NCBI GenBank assembly: GCA_003221615.1
Contig: QHSQ01000115.1
Coordinates: 1 to 64,000 of the forward strand
DNA: 64,000 nt
Direction: 5' to 3'
From: Candidatus Rokuibacteriota bacterium
GTDB lineage: Bacteria > Methylomirabilota > Methylomirabilia > Rokubacteriales > CSP1-6
Positions 41,722 to 56,838 of this stretch are shown here, one piece after another. Position numbers and translations under genes: made by a program. Under the pieces are notes generated by a model that searched no databases, had not been told where the DNA came from, and worked only from the letters and a program-made list of their open reading frames with translations. Within the stretch, counting starts at the first letter, position 1. The number at the start of each line of letters is the position of its first letter.

Positions 41722-43309
41722 TCTGAAGATCGAGGGCGCCGAGGTCATCGACGGCACCGGGAGGCCCGGCAACCGCGCCGACGTCGGCATCAAGGACGAC
41801 CGGATCGCGGCGATCGGCGATCTTCACCGTGAGCCCGCCGGCCGCAACCTGCACGCCTCGGGCAAGGTCGTGGCGCCCGGCTTCATCGACATGCACTCGC
41901 ACTCCGACTGGCGCCTCTGGGAAAACCGCCGCGCCGAGTCGAAGGTGAGGCAGGGCGTGACCACGGAGGTCGTCGGGAATTGCGGCTTCTCCCCCGCGCC
42001 CGTGTCCTCGGAGTTCCTGGAGGACCTGCGCGGCTTCGCGCTGCACGTGCCCGCGGGTATGGATTTCAGCTGGCGCTCGGTCGGCGACTACCTTCGCGCG
42101 TTCGACGCCAGCGGCACCGCGCTCAACGTGATCCAGCTGATCGGCCACGGCACCTTGCGTGTAGCGGCGATGGGCTTCGCCCGCCGCGCCCCAACGGCGA
42201 CCGAGCTCAGCCGGATGCAGAGGCTTCTGGCCGACGGGATCGAGGACGGCGCCTGGGGGCTCTCGACCGGGCTCATCTACGCGCCGGGCTCCTATGCCAC
42301 GACCGACGAGGTGGTCACCTTGGCGGCCACGGCCTCGCGCCACCGAGGTTTCTACGCGAGCCACATCCGGGGCGAGGGCGCGACGCTCCTGGACGCGGTG
42401 AGAGAGGCGATCCACATCGGACGCGAGGGCGATCTGCCCGTCCAGATCAGCCACGTGAAGGCTGCGGGCCGCCCGAACTGGGGCAAGGTCGCCGACGCCC
42501 TCGAGCTCATCGACGAAGCGCGTGCCGAGGGACTCGACGTAATGGCCGACGTCTATCCGTACACCGCGTCCAGCACGAGCCTCCGGACGCTGCTACCGGA
42601 TTGGGCGCTCGAGGGTGGAATCGATGCCATGCTCAAGCGCCTCGCCGACCCCGAGGACCTCGCGCGGATCCGCCGGGACATCGAGGCGCCCGAGACCGGT
42701 CAGGGCCTGCTCGATCGCATCGGGTGGGAGAACGTGATGGTGGCCTCCTGCCACCGACGCAAGGACGCCGAGGGCAAGCGCATCTCCGAGATCGCGGCCA
42801 GCCGCGGGATGGATCCGCTCGACGCTTCGATCGAGCTGATTGTCGCCGAGGGCGGGAAAGGATACATGATCCTCTTCCAGCTCGATGAGCGCGATCTCCG
42901 CCGGGCGCTGACTCATCCAGCAGTCATGATCGGCTCGGACGGCTCGGCGCTCGCGCCGTACGGCGAGCTTGCGGTGGGCAAGCCGCACCCCCGGAGCTAT
43001 GGCACGTTCCCGCGGGTTCTGGGCGAGTACGCACGCGAGCAGCGCGTGCTGAGCTTGCCCCAGGCGATCCACAAGATGACCGCGTTGCCGGCGCGGCGGC
43101 TCGGGCTCAAGGACCGGGGCGTCGTCGCGGTGGGCGCCCGCGCGGATCTCGTCGTGTTCGATTCGCGTCGCGTCTCGGACCGTGCCACCTACCAGGATCC
43201 GCACCAGTACCCGGCCGGCATCGAGCACGTCCTGGTGAACGGGACGTTCGTCATCAAGGACGGCCAGCACACCGGAAGCCTGCCCGGACGCTTGCTGACG
43301 CCGCCGTGA
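41714..43309 (+). CDS. N-acyl-D-amino-acid deacylase / D-aminoacylase family amidohydrolase
   Basis: A 531-aa metallo-dependent hydrolase. Metal-binding GFIDMHSHSDW, QGVTTEVVGNCGFSPAP (the conserved Cys), ASHIRGEGATLLDAV, QISHVKAAG and the late MIGSDGSALAP aspartate are those of D-aminoacylases. GTG start overlaps the amidase stop by 8 nt, so both are co-translated in amide breakdown. Confidence 0.92.
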   Translation: MLDLKIEGAEVIDGTGRPGNRADVGIKDDRIAAIGDLHREPAGRNLHASGKVVAPGFIDMHSHSDWRLWENRRAESKVRQGVTTEVVGNCGFSPAPVSSEFLEDLRGFALHVPAGMDFSWRSVGDYLRAFDASGTALNVIQLIGHGTLRVAAMGFARRAPTATELSRMQRLLADGIEDGAWGLSTGLIYAPGSYATTDEVVTLAATASRHRGFYASHIRGEGATLLDAVREAIHIGREGDLPVQISHVKAAGRPNWGKVADALELIDEARAEGLDVMADVYPYTASSTSLRTLLPDWALEGGIDAMLKRLADPEDLARIRRDIEAPETGQGLLDRIGWENVMVASCHRRKDAEGKRISEIAASRGMDPLDASIELIVAEGGKGYMILFQLDERDLRRALTHPAVMIGSDGSALAPYGELAVGKPHPRSYGTFPRVLGEYAREQRVLSLPQAIHKMTALPARRLGLKDRGVVAVGARADLVVFDSRRVSDRATYQDPHQYPAGIEHVLVNGTFVIKDGQHTGSLPGRLLTPP

Positions 43310-43313
43310 CGTC

Positions 43314-47707
<4,394 letters not shown>

Positions 47708-47721
47708 CGGTCGAGGCGTGA

Positions 47722-47745
47722 CGCGGGGCGCTAAACCGCCCCGCG
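47722..47745. terminator. Hairpin after the two-component operon; gap 47746-47877
   Basis: A 9-bp perfect stem CGCGGGGCG / CGCCCCGCG with loop CTAAAC, 14 bases after the stop. The leader of the next gene contains another small hairpin (GTCCGCC / GGGCGGAC near 47781-47800), perhaps part of a cold-shock-type 5' UTR. Confidence 0.5.
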
Positions 47746-47877
47746 CAGTTGCGTGTCGCCTCAGCCTGTGTACACTGAGAGCGTCCGCCGCTTTGGGCGG
47801 ACCTCGCCTCCGATGAAAGTGACCTTCCGCGTTCGCGGGGCGTGCAAGAGAGCGGAAGACAGTCCGAGGGGGTTCCG

Positions 47878-48261
47878 ATGGCATCTAAACTCTATATAGG
47901 CGGTCTTGCGTACTCCACGACCAGCGAAGGGCTCCGGGAGTTCTTCACACAGTGCGGTAATGTCCTGTCCGCGACCGTGATCACCGATCGTTTTTCCGGG
48001 CAGTCCCGGGGATTCGGGTTCGTGGAGATGAACACGGCGGAGGAGGCCCAGGCCTCGATTTCTCAGCTGAACGGGCGCGAGCTCGATGGCCGGAGAATCA
48101 CGGTGGAGATCTCGAATCCGCAGGCCGCCCGTACGGGTGGCGGTGGCGGCGGCCGGCCGGGCGGCGGTGGCCGACCGGGCGGTGGCGGACGCGGTCCTGG
48201 TGGCGGTGGCGGGCGGGACAGCGGCTACGCTCATCGGCCGTCCAAGCCCGTGAAGTGGTGA
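47878..48261 (+). CDS. RRM-type RNA-binding protein with Gly-rich tail
   Basis: A 127-aa protein: one RRM (RNP2 LYIGGL, RNP1 RGFGFVEM) then a Gly/Arg-rich C-terminus (GGGGGRPGGGGRPGGG). This is the architecture of bacterial cold-inducible Rbp proteins. ATG at 47878 preceded by GAGGGGG. Monocistronic, closed by a good terminator. Confidence 0.93.
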   Translation: MASKLYIGGLAYSTTSEGLREFFTQCGNVLSATVITDRFSGQSRGFGFVEMNTAEEAQASISQLNGRELDGRRITVEISNPQAARTGGGGGGRPGGGGRPGGGGRGPGGGGGRDSGYAHRPSKPVKW

Positions 48262-48328
48262 GACCGAAACGATACGCGGGAGCCACTCGGGCACGGTAAG
48301 ACCGAGACTGCCGTAATCGTAGGCAGAG

Positions 48329-48358
48329 CGGGGGTCAGCCATACCAGGCTGACCCCCG
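48329..48358 (+). terminator. Rho-independent terminator of the RRM gene
   Basis: Perfect 12-bp stem CGGGGGTCAGCC / GGCTGACCCCCG, loop ATACCA, followed by the T-rich TGTCGTTTC. It lies between convergent genes. Confidence 0.85.
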
Positions 48359-48388
48359 TGTCGTTTCTACCGACCGGCGCGCTTCAGC

Positions 48389-50260
48389 TCAAACGGTAGG
48401 CGCCGCCTCGGCTCCGTCGAAGATCCGATCGTAACGCCCGTACTCCCGCGCGGCGTCCATGAACCACTTCACGATCTCCGCGTCGGAGCGCGGCGGGATC
48501 TCGCACGACGTCGACAGGATGAAGGCCGAGTGCCGGGCCGCCGCATCGATGCAACGCCGTACGTCGGCGACCATCGCCTCCTTCGTCGACCGCTCGAACT
48601 TCGTCGCGTCCACGTTGCCGATCGCGACGGCCCGCCCCTTCGAGACTTCCATGAACCGGCTGAGCTGGTCCACGTAGAGGGTCGGATCCGCCTGCTGGTC
48701 GAGGTCGAACGAGACCGTCGTGAAGCCGCAGCGGAGCAGGTCCTCGTAGATCGGGTACGTCGTTCCGCAGATGTGCGTGGTCACGCCGACCTTCTTGGCC
48801 TTGAAGTAGTCGACCAGCTCCTTGTGGTAGGGCGCGACGAAGTCCCGGTAGTTGTCGGGCGAGATCAGGCTGATCGAGGCGGTCGGCTCGGAGAACGAAA
48901 GCCCGATCCCCGTCTTGGCGATGGCGTCGCCCCAGATCTTGCAGAAGTCGGTCGCGACCCGCATCAGATCGTGGATGAACTGCGGGTCCTCGAAGGTGTC
49001 GAGCAGCATCGTCTCGGGGTTGCGCAGCAGCATCGCGATCGTCCAGGGACCGACCGCGACCGCGCCGATGGCCGTCGGCGGCTTGGCGCGCACGAGCGCC
49101 TCGCACTGCTCGAGGAACCCCGGCAGACGCGCCGTCTTGTACGGGTCGGGCATCGCGAGATGCGCCAGCTTCGCCTTGTCCTCGTGCAGCACGTGCTGGT
49201 CGATCGACGGCACGACGTAGTCCGAGTACTTCACGCGGCACCCGAAGGCCTCCGCCTCCTTGGCCAGGTCGTTGTAGGCCAGGACCACGTCGGGCTGATA
49301 CCGCTCGTAGTAGTTCAGCATCGCCGTGATCGCCTTCGGCACGTTCGTGCAGTACTCCTGGATCGACAGGCCGTCGAGGGTGCCGGCGAACGAGGCGACG
49401 ATCGGGTAGACGGGCACGCGATCGGCGAAGGACCGGCGATAGGCGGCGACCACCCGATCGCGGTTCGTGAACTGCGAGCGACCGTGCTCGACCTCCCAGA
49501 TCCGGCTGGCCTCCATGTATTTCGGCGGCAGCTTGGCCTCGTACTCCATGAACTGGGTGATCGGATAGCGGATCCCGCCGTTGTGGGTGCCCTTGAGGCC
49601 CTCGATGACCTCTTCCATCTGAGTCCAGGGGATCGTGAAGGCCATCTCGTGGTCCTGCGTCTGGCCGAAGATGCGGTCGCCCGAGCACGGCAGGATCACC
49701 TGCGGCTGGTCCGTCCGCATCGTCGTCACGATGATCTCCGAGCAGTCGATGCGGCCCCCGAACGACGAGGTGATCTTGCCGCCCCGCTTCCAGAGCGCCG
49801 CCTGCGTCAGGCGCATGACCTGGGCGGGGTTGGCGTAGATGCAGACCAGGTGCGGCTCGAAGGTGGTGCGGTCGAGCGGCGCCACCAGGAGCGTGGAATA
49901 CTCGCCCGGGGCGAACTTGTCGACCGCGGCCTCGGAACGCTGGCCCGCCGCCTTCGTCTCGGTGTACATGCCCTCGCAGAGCGTGCCAGAGTTGTGCAGG
50001 TGGGTCGGCTTCTCGAAGCCGAGCGCCGCGATGCCGAGCGAGCAGATGTGGTCCTCGCGCGTGAGCGCGATCATCCAGCCGTAGCGCCGGGCCATGTCGA
50101 TGACCTGGCAGTTCATGCTGAGCTTCTTGAAATCGCGGGCCGGCCGCCGGGCTTTCTCGGGGATTTCCTCGCCCGGGCGCAGCATCCGGATGGCCACCGG
50201 GAACGTTTGCGGGCGGATGTAGAGCTGAAGCTCTCGATCAGCCGTCTTGACGTCGATCAT
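48389..50260 (-). CDS. DUF169 + uroporphyrinogen decarboxylase/MtaA-like fusion protein
   Basis: A 623-aa two-domain protein. Residues about 5-235 match DUF169 (LYIRPQTFPVAIRML; FEPHLVCIYANPAQVMRL; VILPCSGDRIFG). Residues about 260-615 form a URO-D-fold domain with THICGTTYPIYEDLL and, 80-90 residues later, STSCEIPP. The HxC...C set matches the zinc site of MtaA/CmuA-type methylcorrinoid methyltransferases rather than haem-pathway HemE. It may accept methyl groups from a corrinoid protein such as that at 35717. ATG 50260 with SD GGGAGG upstream. Confidence 0.8.
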   Translation of the reverse strand: MIDVKTADRELQLYIRPQTFPVAIRMLRPGEEIPEKARRPARDFKKLSMNCQVIDMARRYGWMIALTREDHICSLGIAALGFEKPTHLHNSGTLCEGMYTETKAAGQRSEAAVDKFAPGEYSTLLVAPLDRTTFEPHLVCIYANPAQVMRLTQAALWKRGGKITSSFGGRIDCSEIIVTTMRTDQPQVILPCSGDRIFGQTQDHEMAFTIPWTQMEEVIEGLKGTHNGGIRYPITQFMEYEAKLPPKYMEASRIWEVEHGRSQFTNRDRVVAAYRRSFADRVPVYPIVASFAGTLDGLSIQEYCTNVPKAITAMLNYYERYQPDVVLAYNDLAKEAEAFGCRVKYSDYVVPSIDQHVLHEDKAKLAHLAMPDPYKTARLPGFLEQCEALVRAKPPTAIGAVAVGPWTIAMLLRNPETMLLDTFEDPQFIHDLMRVATDFCKIWGDAIAKTGIGLSFSEPTASISLISPDNYRDFVAPYHKELVDYFKAKKVGVTTHICGTTYPIYEDLLRCGFTTVSFDLDQQADPTLYVDQLSRFMEVSKGRAVAIGNVDATKFERSTKEAMVADVRRCIDAAARHSAFILSTSCEIPPRSDAEIVKWFMDAAREYGRYDRIFDGAEAAPTV

Positions 50261-50470
50261 GAGCACCGCCTCCCGGTGCAGCGTACTACATTTTTCACGC
50301 GCGCCCCGGCCAGCGGGGCCCCAGCCGGCAACGGGCGCGGTCTCGCGAAATCCGCTCCAAGAGAGGTAGAATACGCGCGCTCCAGCGGGGGAGTACCCGC
50401 CGCCGCGGCGTCCCGGGCCGGCTACGCCGGGCGGGGCGCGGCAGCCGACCAATATCAGGGGAGGGTCCAG
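50261..50470. promoter_or_regulatory. Divergent intergenic region, URO-D fusion / malic enzyme
   Basis: 210 bp. A TAGAAT -10-like box on the plus strand (50367-50372) could serve the malic enzyme gene; no convincing -35 is seen. The minus strand has GGGAGG before the URO-D fusion ATG. The remainder is GC-rich with short palindromes. Confidence 0.35.
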
Positions 50471-51907
<1,437 letters not shown>

Positions 51908-51965
51908 CCGCGCGACCGCCGGGGCGGACGCCGATTCACTCGCAAACCATCACACGAGGGGAGCT

Positions 51966-53924
51966 ATGGCTCAGTCGAAGGTGATGAAGGCGGATCTTCC
52001 GATCGAAGCGCTCCTCAAGGAAAAGCGAAAGTTTCCCCCGTCCAAGGCGTTCGTGAAGAACGCCGTCATGAATCGCAAGGCGATCTACGCCGAGGCCCAG
52101 CGGAACCCCGTGAAGTTCTGGGAGCAGCGGGCGCGCGAGCTTCACTGGTTCAAGCCCTGGAAAAAGACGCTCGAATGGAAGCCGCCGTACGCCAAGTGGT
52201 TCATCGGCGGCAAGCTGAACGTGGCCTACAACTGTCTCGACCGTCACGTGACCGGGCCGCGCAAGACCAAGGCTGCGCTCATCTGGGAAGGCGAGCCGGG
52301 AGATTCGCGGGTCCTCACGTACTGGGATCTCTACCGCGAGGTCAACCTGTTCGCGTCGGCGCTCAAGCGCCACGGCGTCCGCAAGAGCGATCGCGTGACG
52401 ATCTACATGCCGATGGTGCCCGAGCTGCCGATCGCGATGCTGGCCTGCGCGCGGATCGGCGCCGCCCACAGCGTGATCTTCGGCGGCTTCTCGCCCGAGG
52501 CGGTGCGCGAGCGGATCCACGACGCCGAGTCCACGCTCGTCATCACGGCCGACGGCGGCTGGCGACGGGGCTCGACGGTGCCGCTCAAGAAGAACACGGA
52601 CGAGGCGCTGCGCGGGGCCCCGGGCGTGAAGACGGTCGTGGTGCTGAAACGCACGGGCCAGCCGGTCGAGATGCAGAGCGGTCGCGACATCTGGTGGGAC
52701 GACTTCGTCAAGGGCGCGCCCGCCCAGTGTCCGGCCGAGCCGATGGACTCCGAAGACCTCCTGTATCTGCTGTATACGTCGGGATCCACGGGCAAGCCGA
52801 AGGGCATCATTCACACGACCGCCGGCTATCTGACCGGCGTCGCGGCGACTCACAAATGGATCTTCGATCTGCACGACGAGGACGTCTACTGGTGCACCGC
52901 CGACATCGGCTGGGTGACCGGTCACTCCTACATCGTCTACGGGCCGCTGGCGAACGGCGCCACGACCGTGATGTACGAGGGCACGCCCGACCATCCCGAC
53001 AAGGACCGGTTCTGGCGGATCGTCGAGAAGTACGCGGTCACGATCTGCTACACGGCGCCGACCGCGATCCGGACGTTCATGAAGTGGGGCGAGGAATACC
53101 CGAGGCGCTGCGATCTCTCGAGCCTGCGGCTGCTCGGTTCCGTCGGCGAGCCGATCAACCCGGAAGCGTGGGTCTGGTACTGGAAGGTGATCGGCGGCGG
53201 CCGCTGCCCCGTCGTGGACACGTGGTGGCAGACCGAGACGGGCCACATTCTCATCACGCCGCTGCCGGCCCTCACGGTCCTCAAGCCGGGATCGGCGACT
53301 CTACCGTTTCCGGGCATCGACGCCGAGGTGCTCGACGAGAAGGGCAACGCCGCGAAGGCGGGCTATCTCGTGCTCAGGAAGCCGTGGCCGGGAATGCTCC
53401 GCGGTATCTGGGGCGATCCCGACCGGTTCGTGAAGCAGTACTGGTCGAAGTACGACAACATCTATTTCACGGGCGACGGCGCCAAGCGCGACGAGGATGG
53501 CTACTTCTGGCTCCTCGGCCGCGTCGACGACGTCATGAACGTCTCGGGGCACCGGGTCTCCACGATGGAAGTCGAGTCGGCCCTGGTCGATCACAAGTCG
53601 GTCGCCGAAGCGGCCGTGATCGGCAAGATGCACGACATCAAGGGGCAAGCGATCGCGGCGTTCGTCACCGTGAAGAGCGGTGTCGAGGGCTCGCCCCAGC
53701 TCATGGACGAGCTGAAGGCGCACGTCGCGAAAAAGATCGGAGCTCTGGCGCGCCCCGACGACGTCATTTTCTCGGCCGAGCTGCCGAAGACGCGGAGCGG
53801 AAAGATCATGCGCCGCCTCCTTCGCGACATCGCCGAGGGCAGGGCGCTCGGCGATACCACGACCCTGGCGGACCCCACGGTCGTGGCGCAGCTCAAGTCG
53901 AAGTACGAGGAGCAGGAGGGCTAG
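51966..53924 (+). CDS. acs: Acetyl-CoA synthetase (AMP-forming)
   Basis: 652 aa with adenylation motif [19 protein letters not shown], the hinge [19 protein letters not shown], and the acetylatable lysine in [16 protein letters not shown]-terminal [15 protein letters not shown] is typical Acs. RBS GAGGGGAG before ATG. Followed by an MHS symporter, suggesting organic acid uptake and activation. A propionyl-CoA synthetase is less likely but not excluded. Confidence 0.93.
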   Translation: MAQSKVMKADLPIEALLKEKRKFPPSKAFVKNAVMNRKAIYAEAQRNPVKFWEQRARELHWFKPWKKTLEWKPPYAKWFIGGKLNVAYNCLDRHVTGPRKTKAALIWEGEPGDSRVLTYWDLYREVNLFASALKRHGVRKSDRVTIYMPMVPELPIAMLACARIGAAHSVIFGGFSPEAVRERIHDAESTLVITADGGWRRGSTVPLKKNTDEALRGAPGVKTVVVLKRTGQPVEMQSGRDIWWDDFVKGAPAQCPAEPMDSEDLLYLLYTSGSTGKPKGIIHTTAGYLTGVAATHKWIFDLHDEDVYWCTADIGWVTGHSYIVYGPLANGATTVMYEGTPDHPDKDRFWRIVEKYAVTICYTAPTAIRTFMKWGEEYPRRCDLSSLRLLGSVGEPINPEAWVWYWKVIGGGRCPVVDTWWQTETGHILITPLPALTVLKPGSATLPFPGIDAEVLDEKGNAAKAGYLVLRKPWPGMLRGIWGDPDRFVKQYWSKYDNIYFTGDGAKRDEDGYFWLLGRVDDVMNVSGHRVSTMEVESALVDHKSVAEAAVIGKMHDIKGQAIAAFVTVKSGVEGSPQLMDELKAHVAKKIGALARPDDVIFSAELPKTRSGKIMRRLLRDIAEGRALGDTTTLADPTVVAQLKSKYEEQEG

Positions 53925-53944
53925 CGGCCCGTGATCGCAGCAAA

Positions 53945-53975
53945 TTGCTTGTGCGACGGGCACTTTCGGTATGAT
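53945..53975 (+). promoter_or_regulatory. Possible promoter of the MHS transporter
   Basis: TATGAT (53970-53975) is a good -10; TTGCTT (53945-53950) lies 19 bp upstream, longer than optimal. The leader carries AAAGGAGA 7 nt before the ATG at 54022. Confidence 0.35.
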
Positions 53976-54021
53976 AGGCGCGCCAACGCGCAATTCGAAC
54001 CCTCGAACATAAAGGAGACCT

Positions 54022-55365
54022 ATGCGGGCGGCTAAAGTTCCACTCAACGAGCTTCGCCGTGTCGTCGTGGCCGCATCCGTCGGCAACATCATCGAGTGGT
54101 ACGACTTCTACATCTTCGGGAGCCTGGCCTCCATCCTGGCGGTGAAGTTCTTCGAGAAGGGGCACCCGGTCGCCGCCTTCCTCAGCACGGTCGCGATCTT
54201 CTCGGTCGGCTTCCTGATCCGACCCCTGGGGGCGTTCGTGTTCGGCTGGCTCGGTGACAAGGTCGGCCGGAAGTACACCTTCATCGTGACGCTGACCGGT
54301 ATGGGCCTGGCGACCGCCCTCATCGGCTTCGTGCCGACTTATCAGTCGATCGGTCTCGCCGCGGCCTTCATTCTCTTCGCGCTGCGCCTGATCCAGGGTC
54401 TCTGCCTGGGCGGGGAGTACGGCGGCGCCATCACCTACGTCGCCGAGCACATCGAGGATGAGCATCGCGGGTACTACACCGGCTGGCTGCAGACCTCGCC
54501 CACGCTCGGCATCGTCGTGTCACTGGCGACGATCATCGGGATCCGGACTTACCTGGGCGTCGAGGCATTCAACGACTGGGGCTGGCGGCTGCCGTTCATC
54601 ATCTCGCTCCTCCTGGTCGCGATCGCGATCTGGATCCGGCTCTCGCTCGGGGAGACACCGATCTTCCAGGAGATGAAGGCGCGTGGCCGCACCACCACCA
54701 ACCCGTGGCGCGAGGCGTTTCTCAGCAAGAACTTCAAATACGTGGCGATCGCCAGCGTGGTCGTGCTGGGACAGGGCTGCGTCTGGTACAGCGGGCAGTT
54801 CTGGGCGCTCTACTTCTTGCAAACGGTCAAGAAGCTCGACGTGCTGACCTCCAGCTACATCGTCGGCATCGCGCTGCTGATCGCCACGCCCACGCTGATC
54901 TTCTGGGGCTGGCTCTCGGACAAGGTCGGACGTAAGCCGATCATCCTGGGCGGCATGGCCCTGGCGTCGCTCACGTACTATCCGCTCTACAGCGCCCTTG
55001 GCAACTATGCCGATCCCGCGAACGTCAACTACCCGATGGCGATTCTCATCGTCGTGATCCTCGTCAACTACGTCGGCATGACCTACGGGCCGATCGGGGC
55101 GTTCCTGGCCGAGTTCTTTCCGAGCCGGATCCGTTACACCTCGGTGTCGGTGCCCTACCACATCGGCAACGGCTGGGGTGGCGGTCTGGTCCCGATCGTC
55201 ACGACCTCGATGTTCCTCTCCACCGGTAGCGTGGGGTATGCCCTGATCTATCCGATCGTGGTCCCGGCCGTCATGTTCCTCATCGCCATCTTCGTGATGC
55301 CCGAGACTCGCAAGCACAGCATCTGGGAAGAGGGCGCAATCGAGGCGTCCCGCTCTCGCGCCTGA
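54022..55365 (+). CDS. MFS metabolite:H+ symporter (MHS family)
   Basis: 447 aa, 12 TM helices. MHS hallmarks: SVGNIIEWYDFYIFG at the first helix, RPLGAFVFGWLGDKVGRKY in loop 2-3, LGGEYGGA in helix 5 and loop 8-9 GWLSDKVGRKP. Family members carry dicarboxylates, shikimate, proline/betaine or alpha-ketoglutarate; position after acs favours an organic acid. Confidence 0.92.
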   Translation: MRAAKVPLNELRRVVVAASVGNIIEWYDFYIFGSLASILAVKFFEKGHPVAAFLSTVAIFSVGFLIRPLGAFVFGWLGDKVGRKYTFIVTLTGMGLATALIGFVPTYQSIGLAAAFILFALRLIQGLCLGGEYGGAITYVAEHIEDEHRGYYTGWLQTSPTLGIVVSLATIIGIRTYLGVEAFNDWGWRLPFIISLLLVAIAIWIRLSLGETPIFQEMKARGRTTTNPWREAFLSKNFKYVAIASVVVLGQGCVWYSGQFWALYFLQTVKKLDVLTSSYIVGIALLIATPTLIFWGWLSDKVGRKPIILGGMALASLTYYPLYSALGNYADPANVNYPMAILIVVILVNYVGMTYGPIGAFLAEFFPSRIRYTSVSVPYHIGNGWGGGLVPIVTTSMFLSTGSVGYALIYPIVVPAVMFLIAIFVMPETRKHSIWEEGAIEASRSRA

Positions 55366-55405
55366 GCGCAACGCGCTAAGTCTCGCTCGCTGATACCGCG
55401 CCCCT

Positions 55406-55445
55406 CGGGCCTCGTCCTCGGCTGAACCGCCCAGGGCGAGGCCCG
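55406..55445. terminator. Hairpin in the gap after the MHS transporter
   Basis: Arms CGGGCCTCG / CGAGGCCCG (9 bp, 22-nt loop), followed by a smaller GGGCA/TGCCC hairpin near 55501-55515. No T-run. The 335-bp gap 55366-55700 otherwise holds only the possible sigma54 site. Confidence 0.35.
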
Positions 55446-55634
55446 ATCTGCTTCGCGTCGCATGCAATTTCCGGAAGTCGGCGATCTCGCCCGATGCGGT
55501 GGGCAAAATGTGCCCATTCTGCCGCCAAAAATGACAGGCCAAAAGGGCAAACCGCCCTGACCCTCTCTCGATGTCTCCCTCCAAGGCCAGACGATCATTG
55601 GTGAATCAATCCCTTTCCCCCGCCGTCTCATCTC

Positions 55635-55650
55635 AGGCATAGGGGTTGCA
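55635..55650 (+). promoter_or_regulatory. Possible sigma54 (-24/-12) promoter
   Basis: AGGCATAGGGGTTGCA has GG and GC at the required 10-bp spacing and matches GGCA and TTGCA of the consensus TGGCACG-N4-TTGCA. The inferred start near 55662 precedes the ATG at 55701 by about 40 nt, with GGAGG in the leader. A sigma54 activator is encoded 8 kb away. Confidence 0.45.
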
Positions 55651-55700
55651 CTCGTCTTTGGCCCAGTTAGAGGGTCAGGGGTGCCAGGGAGGCCTACACC

Positions 55701-56105
55701 ATGGAGACGATTCGAGAGCGGTTGGAAGAGGACCTTAGAACGGCTGTCGGCCGGCTCCGCATGATCGGCGGGGCGGTTGCGGTCGAGGAGTTAGCTGGAG
55801 CGATCGGCGACAACTCGCCGTACGCCGACGAGGTCGACGAGATCCAGGAGAACGAGCGTCGCGAGATCGGATTCGCCACGCGCGAGCTTCTGGTGGGCCG
55901 GGTCAACCGGCTCACGGCGGCGCTCGAGCGGTTGAAGAGCGGCGACTATGGGACCTGTGTCGAATGCGAAGAACTTATCTCGCCCGCGAGGCTCCAGGCG
56001 CTGCCTGAAGTCACGACGTGCGTTCGGTGCCAGGACCGGCTCGAGCGCCTCGGGCGCCAGTTCGTACCGGCCGAAGACGAGCTCGAGACGGCCGACGAAG
56101 ACTAA
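55701..56105 (+). CDS. DksA/TraR-type zinc-finger protein
   Basis: 134 aa: N-terminal coiled-coil (residues 1-80) and a C4 zinc finger with Cys86, Cys89, Cys107, Cys110 (TCVECEELISPARL; TTCVRCQDRL). Family members bind the RNA polymerase secondary channel and modulate initiation, often with ppGpp. The coiled-coil tip lacks the obvious DxxDxA of E. coli DksA (it reads NSPYADEVDEIQE), so the activity may differ. Closed by a strong terminator. Confidence 0.87.
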   Translation: METIRERLEEDLRTAVGRLRMIGGAVAVEELAGAIGDNSPYADEVDEIQENERREIGFATRELLVGRVNRLTAALERLKSGDYGTCVECEELISPARLQALPEVTTCVRCQDRLERLGRQFVPAEDELETADED

Positions 56106-56130
56106 CTGACGTCGCAGCCAACCTGTGCCG

Positions 56131-56165
56131 GCGGGGCCGGAGAGAAATCCGGCCCCGCTGTTTTT
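56131..56165 (+). terminator. Strong Rho-independent terminator
   Basis: Perfect 11-bp stem GCGGGGCCGGA / TCCGGCCCCGC, loop GAGAAA, then TGTTTTT. Placed 25 bases after the DksA-like stop; it makes the upstream start at 56125 for the next gene unlikely. Confidence 0.92.
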
Positions 56166-56181
56166 GTGTAGTCTAAGGGCC

Positions 56182-56811
56182 GTGCGGACGCCGCTGCTCG
56201 ACCTCGCGCGCCCCGGATTCAGCCGCCTCTGTCGCGCCTACTTCGGTCTCGAGCTGTCGGGCGTCGCCAATATTCCGCCGAGCGGGCCTCTGATCATCAC
56301 GCCGAATCATCAGACCTTCGCCGACCCGGCCCTTGTCACGATCCCGGTGAAGCGACGCGTCTACTACATGGCGTGGAACCGGCTCTTCGAGATCCCGGTG
56401 TTCAGCTGGATGATCCGCCGGCTCAGAGCGTTTCCCGCCCGAATCGATTCGGCCGATCCCTCATCGGTGCGGGAAGCCGTGCGGCTGCTCACGGCGGGCC
56501 ACGTCGTGATGATCTTTCCCGAAGGAGGGCGCACGCTCACCGGAAACGTCGAGCGCTTCAAGCTGGGGGCCTTCCGCCTGGCCGCCACGCTCCGCGTTCC
56601 GGTCTTGCCCGTCACGATCGCCGGCGGCCACGAGTCGTGGCCGCCCGGGCGCGTGTTTCCACGGCCGGGACGGATCTCGATCACCTATCATCCGCTACTC
56701 GAGCCCGATCCCGCGCTCGAGCCGCGGCAGGCCGCCAGCGCGCTCGCCCAGCGCGCTCGGTCGGTCATCGCGGGCACGCTCGGCGAGACCTCGGCGGCAC
56801 CGTGCGTCTGA
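56182..56811 (+). CDS. 1-acyl-sn-glycerol-3-phosphate acyltransferase (PlsC family)
   Basis: A 209-aa acyltransferase with motif I NHQTFAD (HX4D), motif II-like RVYYMAWNRLF, motif III FPEGGRT and motif IV VPVLPVTIAGG. Transfers acyl chains to lysophosphatidate at the membrane face. GTG 56182 chosen, since an earlier GTG would begin inside the terminator. No clear RBS. Confidence 0.87.
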   Translation: MRTPLLDLARPGFSRLCRAYFGLELSGVANIPPSGPLIITPNHQTFADPALVTIPVKRRVYYMAWNRLFEIPVFSWMIRRLRAFPARIDSADPSSVREAVRLLTAGHVVMIFPEGGRTLTGNVERFKLGAFRLAATLRVPVLPVTIAGGHESWPPGRVFPRPGRISITYHPLLEPDPALEPRQAASALAQRARSVIAGTLGETSAAPCV

Positions 56812-56838
56812 GTCAGCGCCGAGCTCTTCGACCGGTCC

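Noticed and set aside
56125..56181. Upstream GTG start for the PlsC gene
   Set aside because: It would begin inside the strong terminator of the previous gene.
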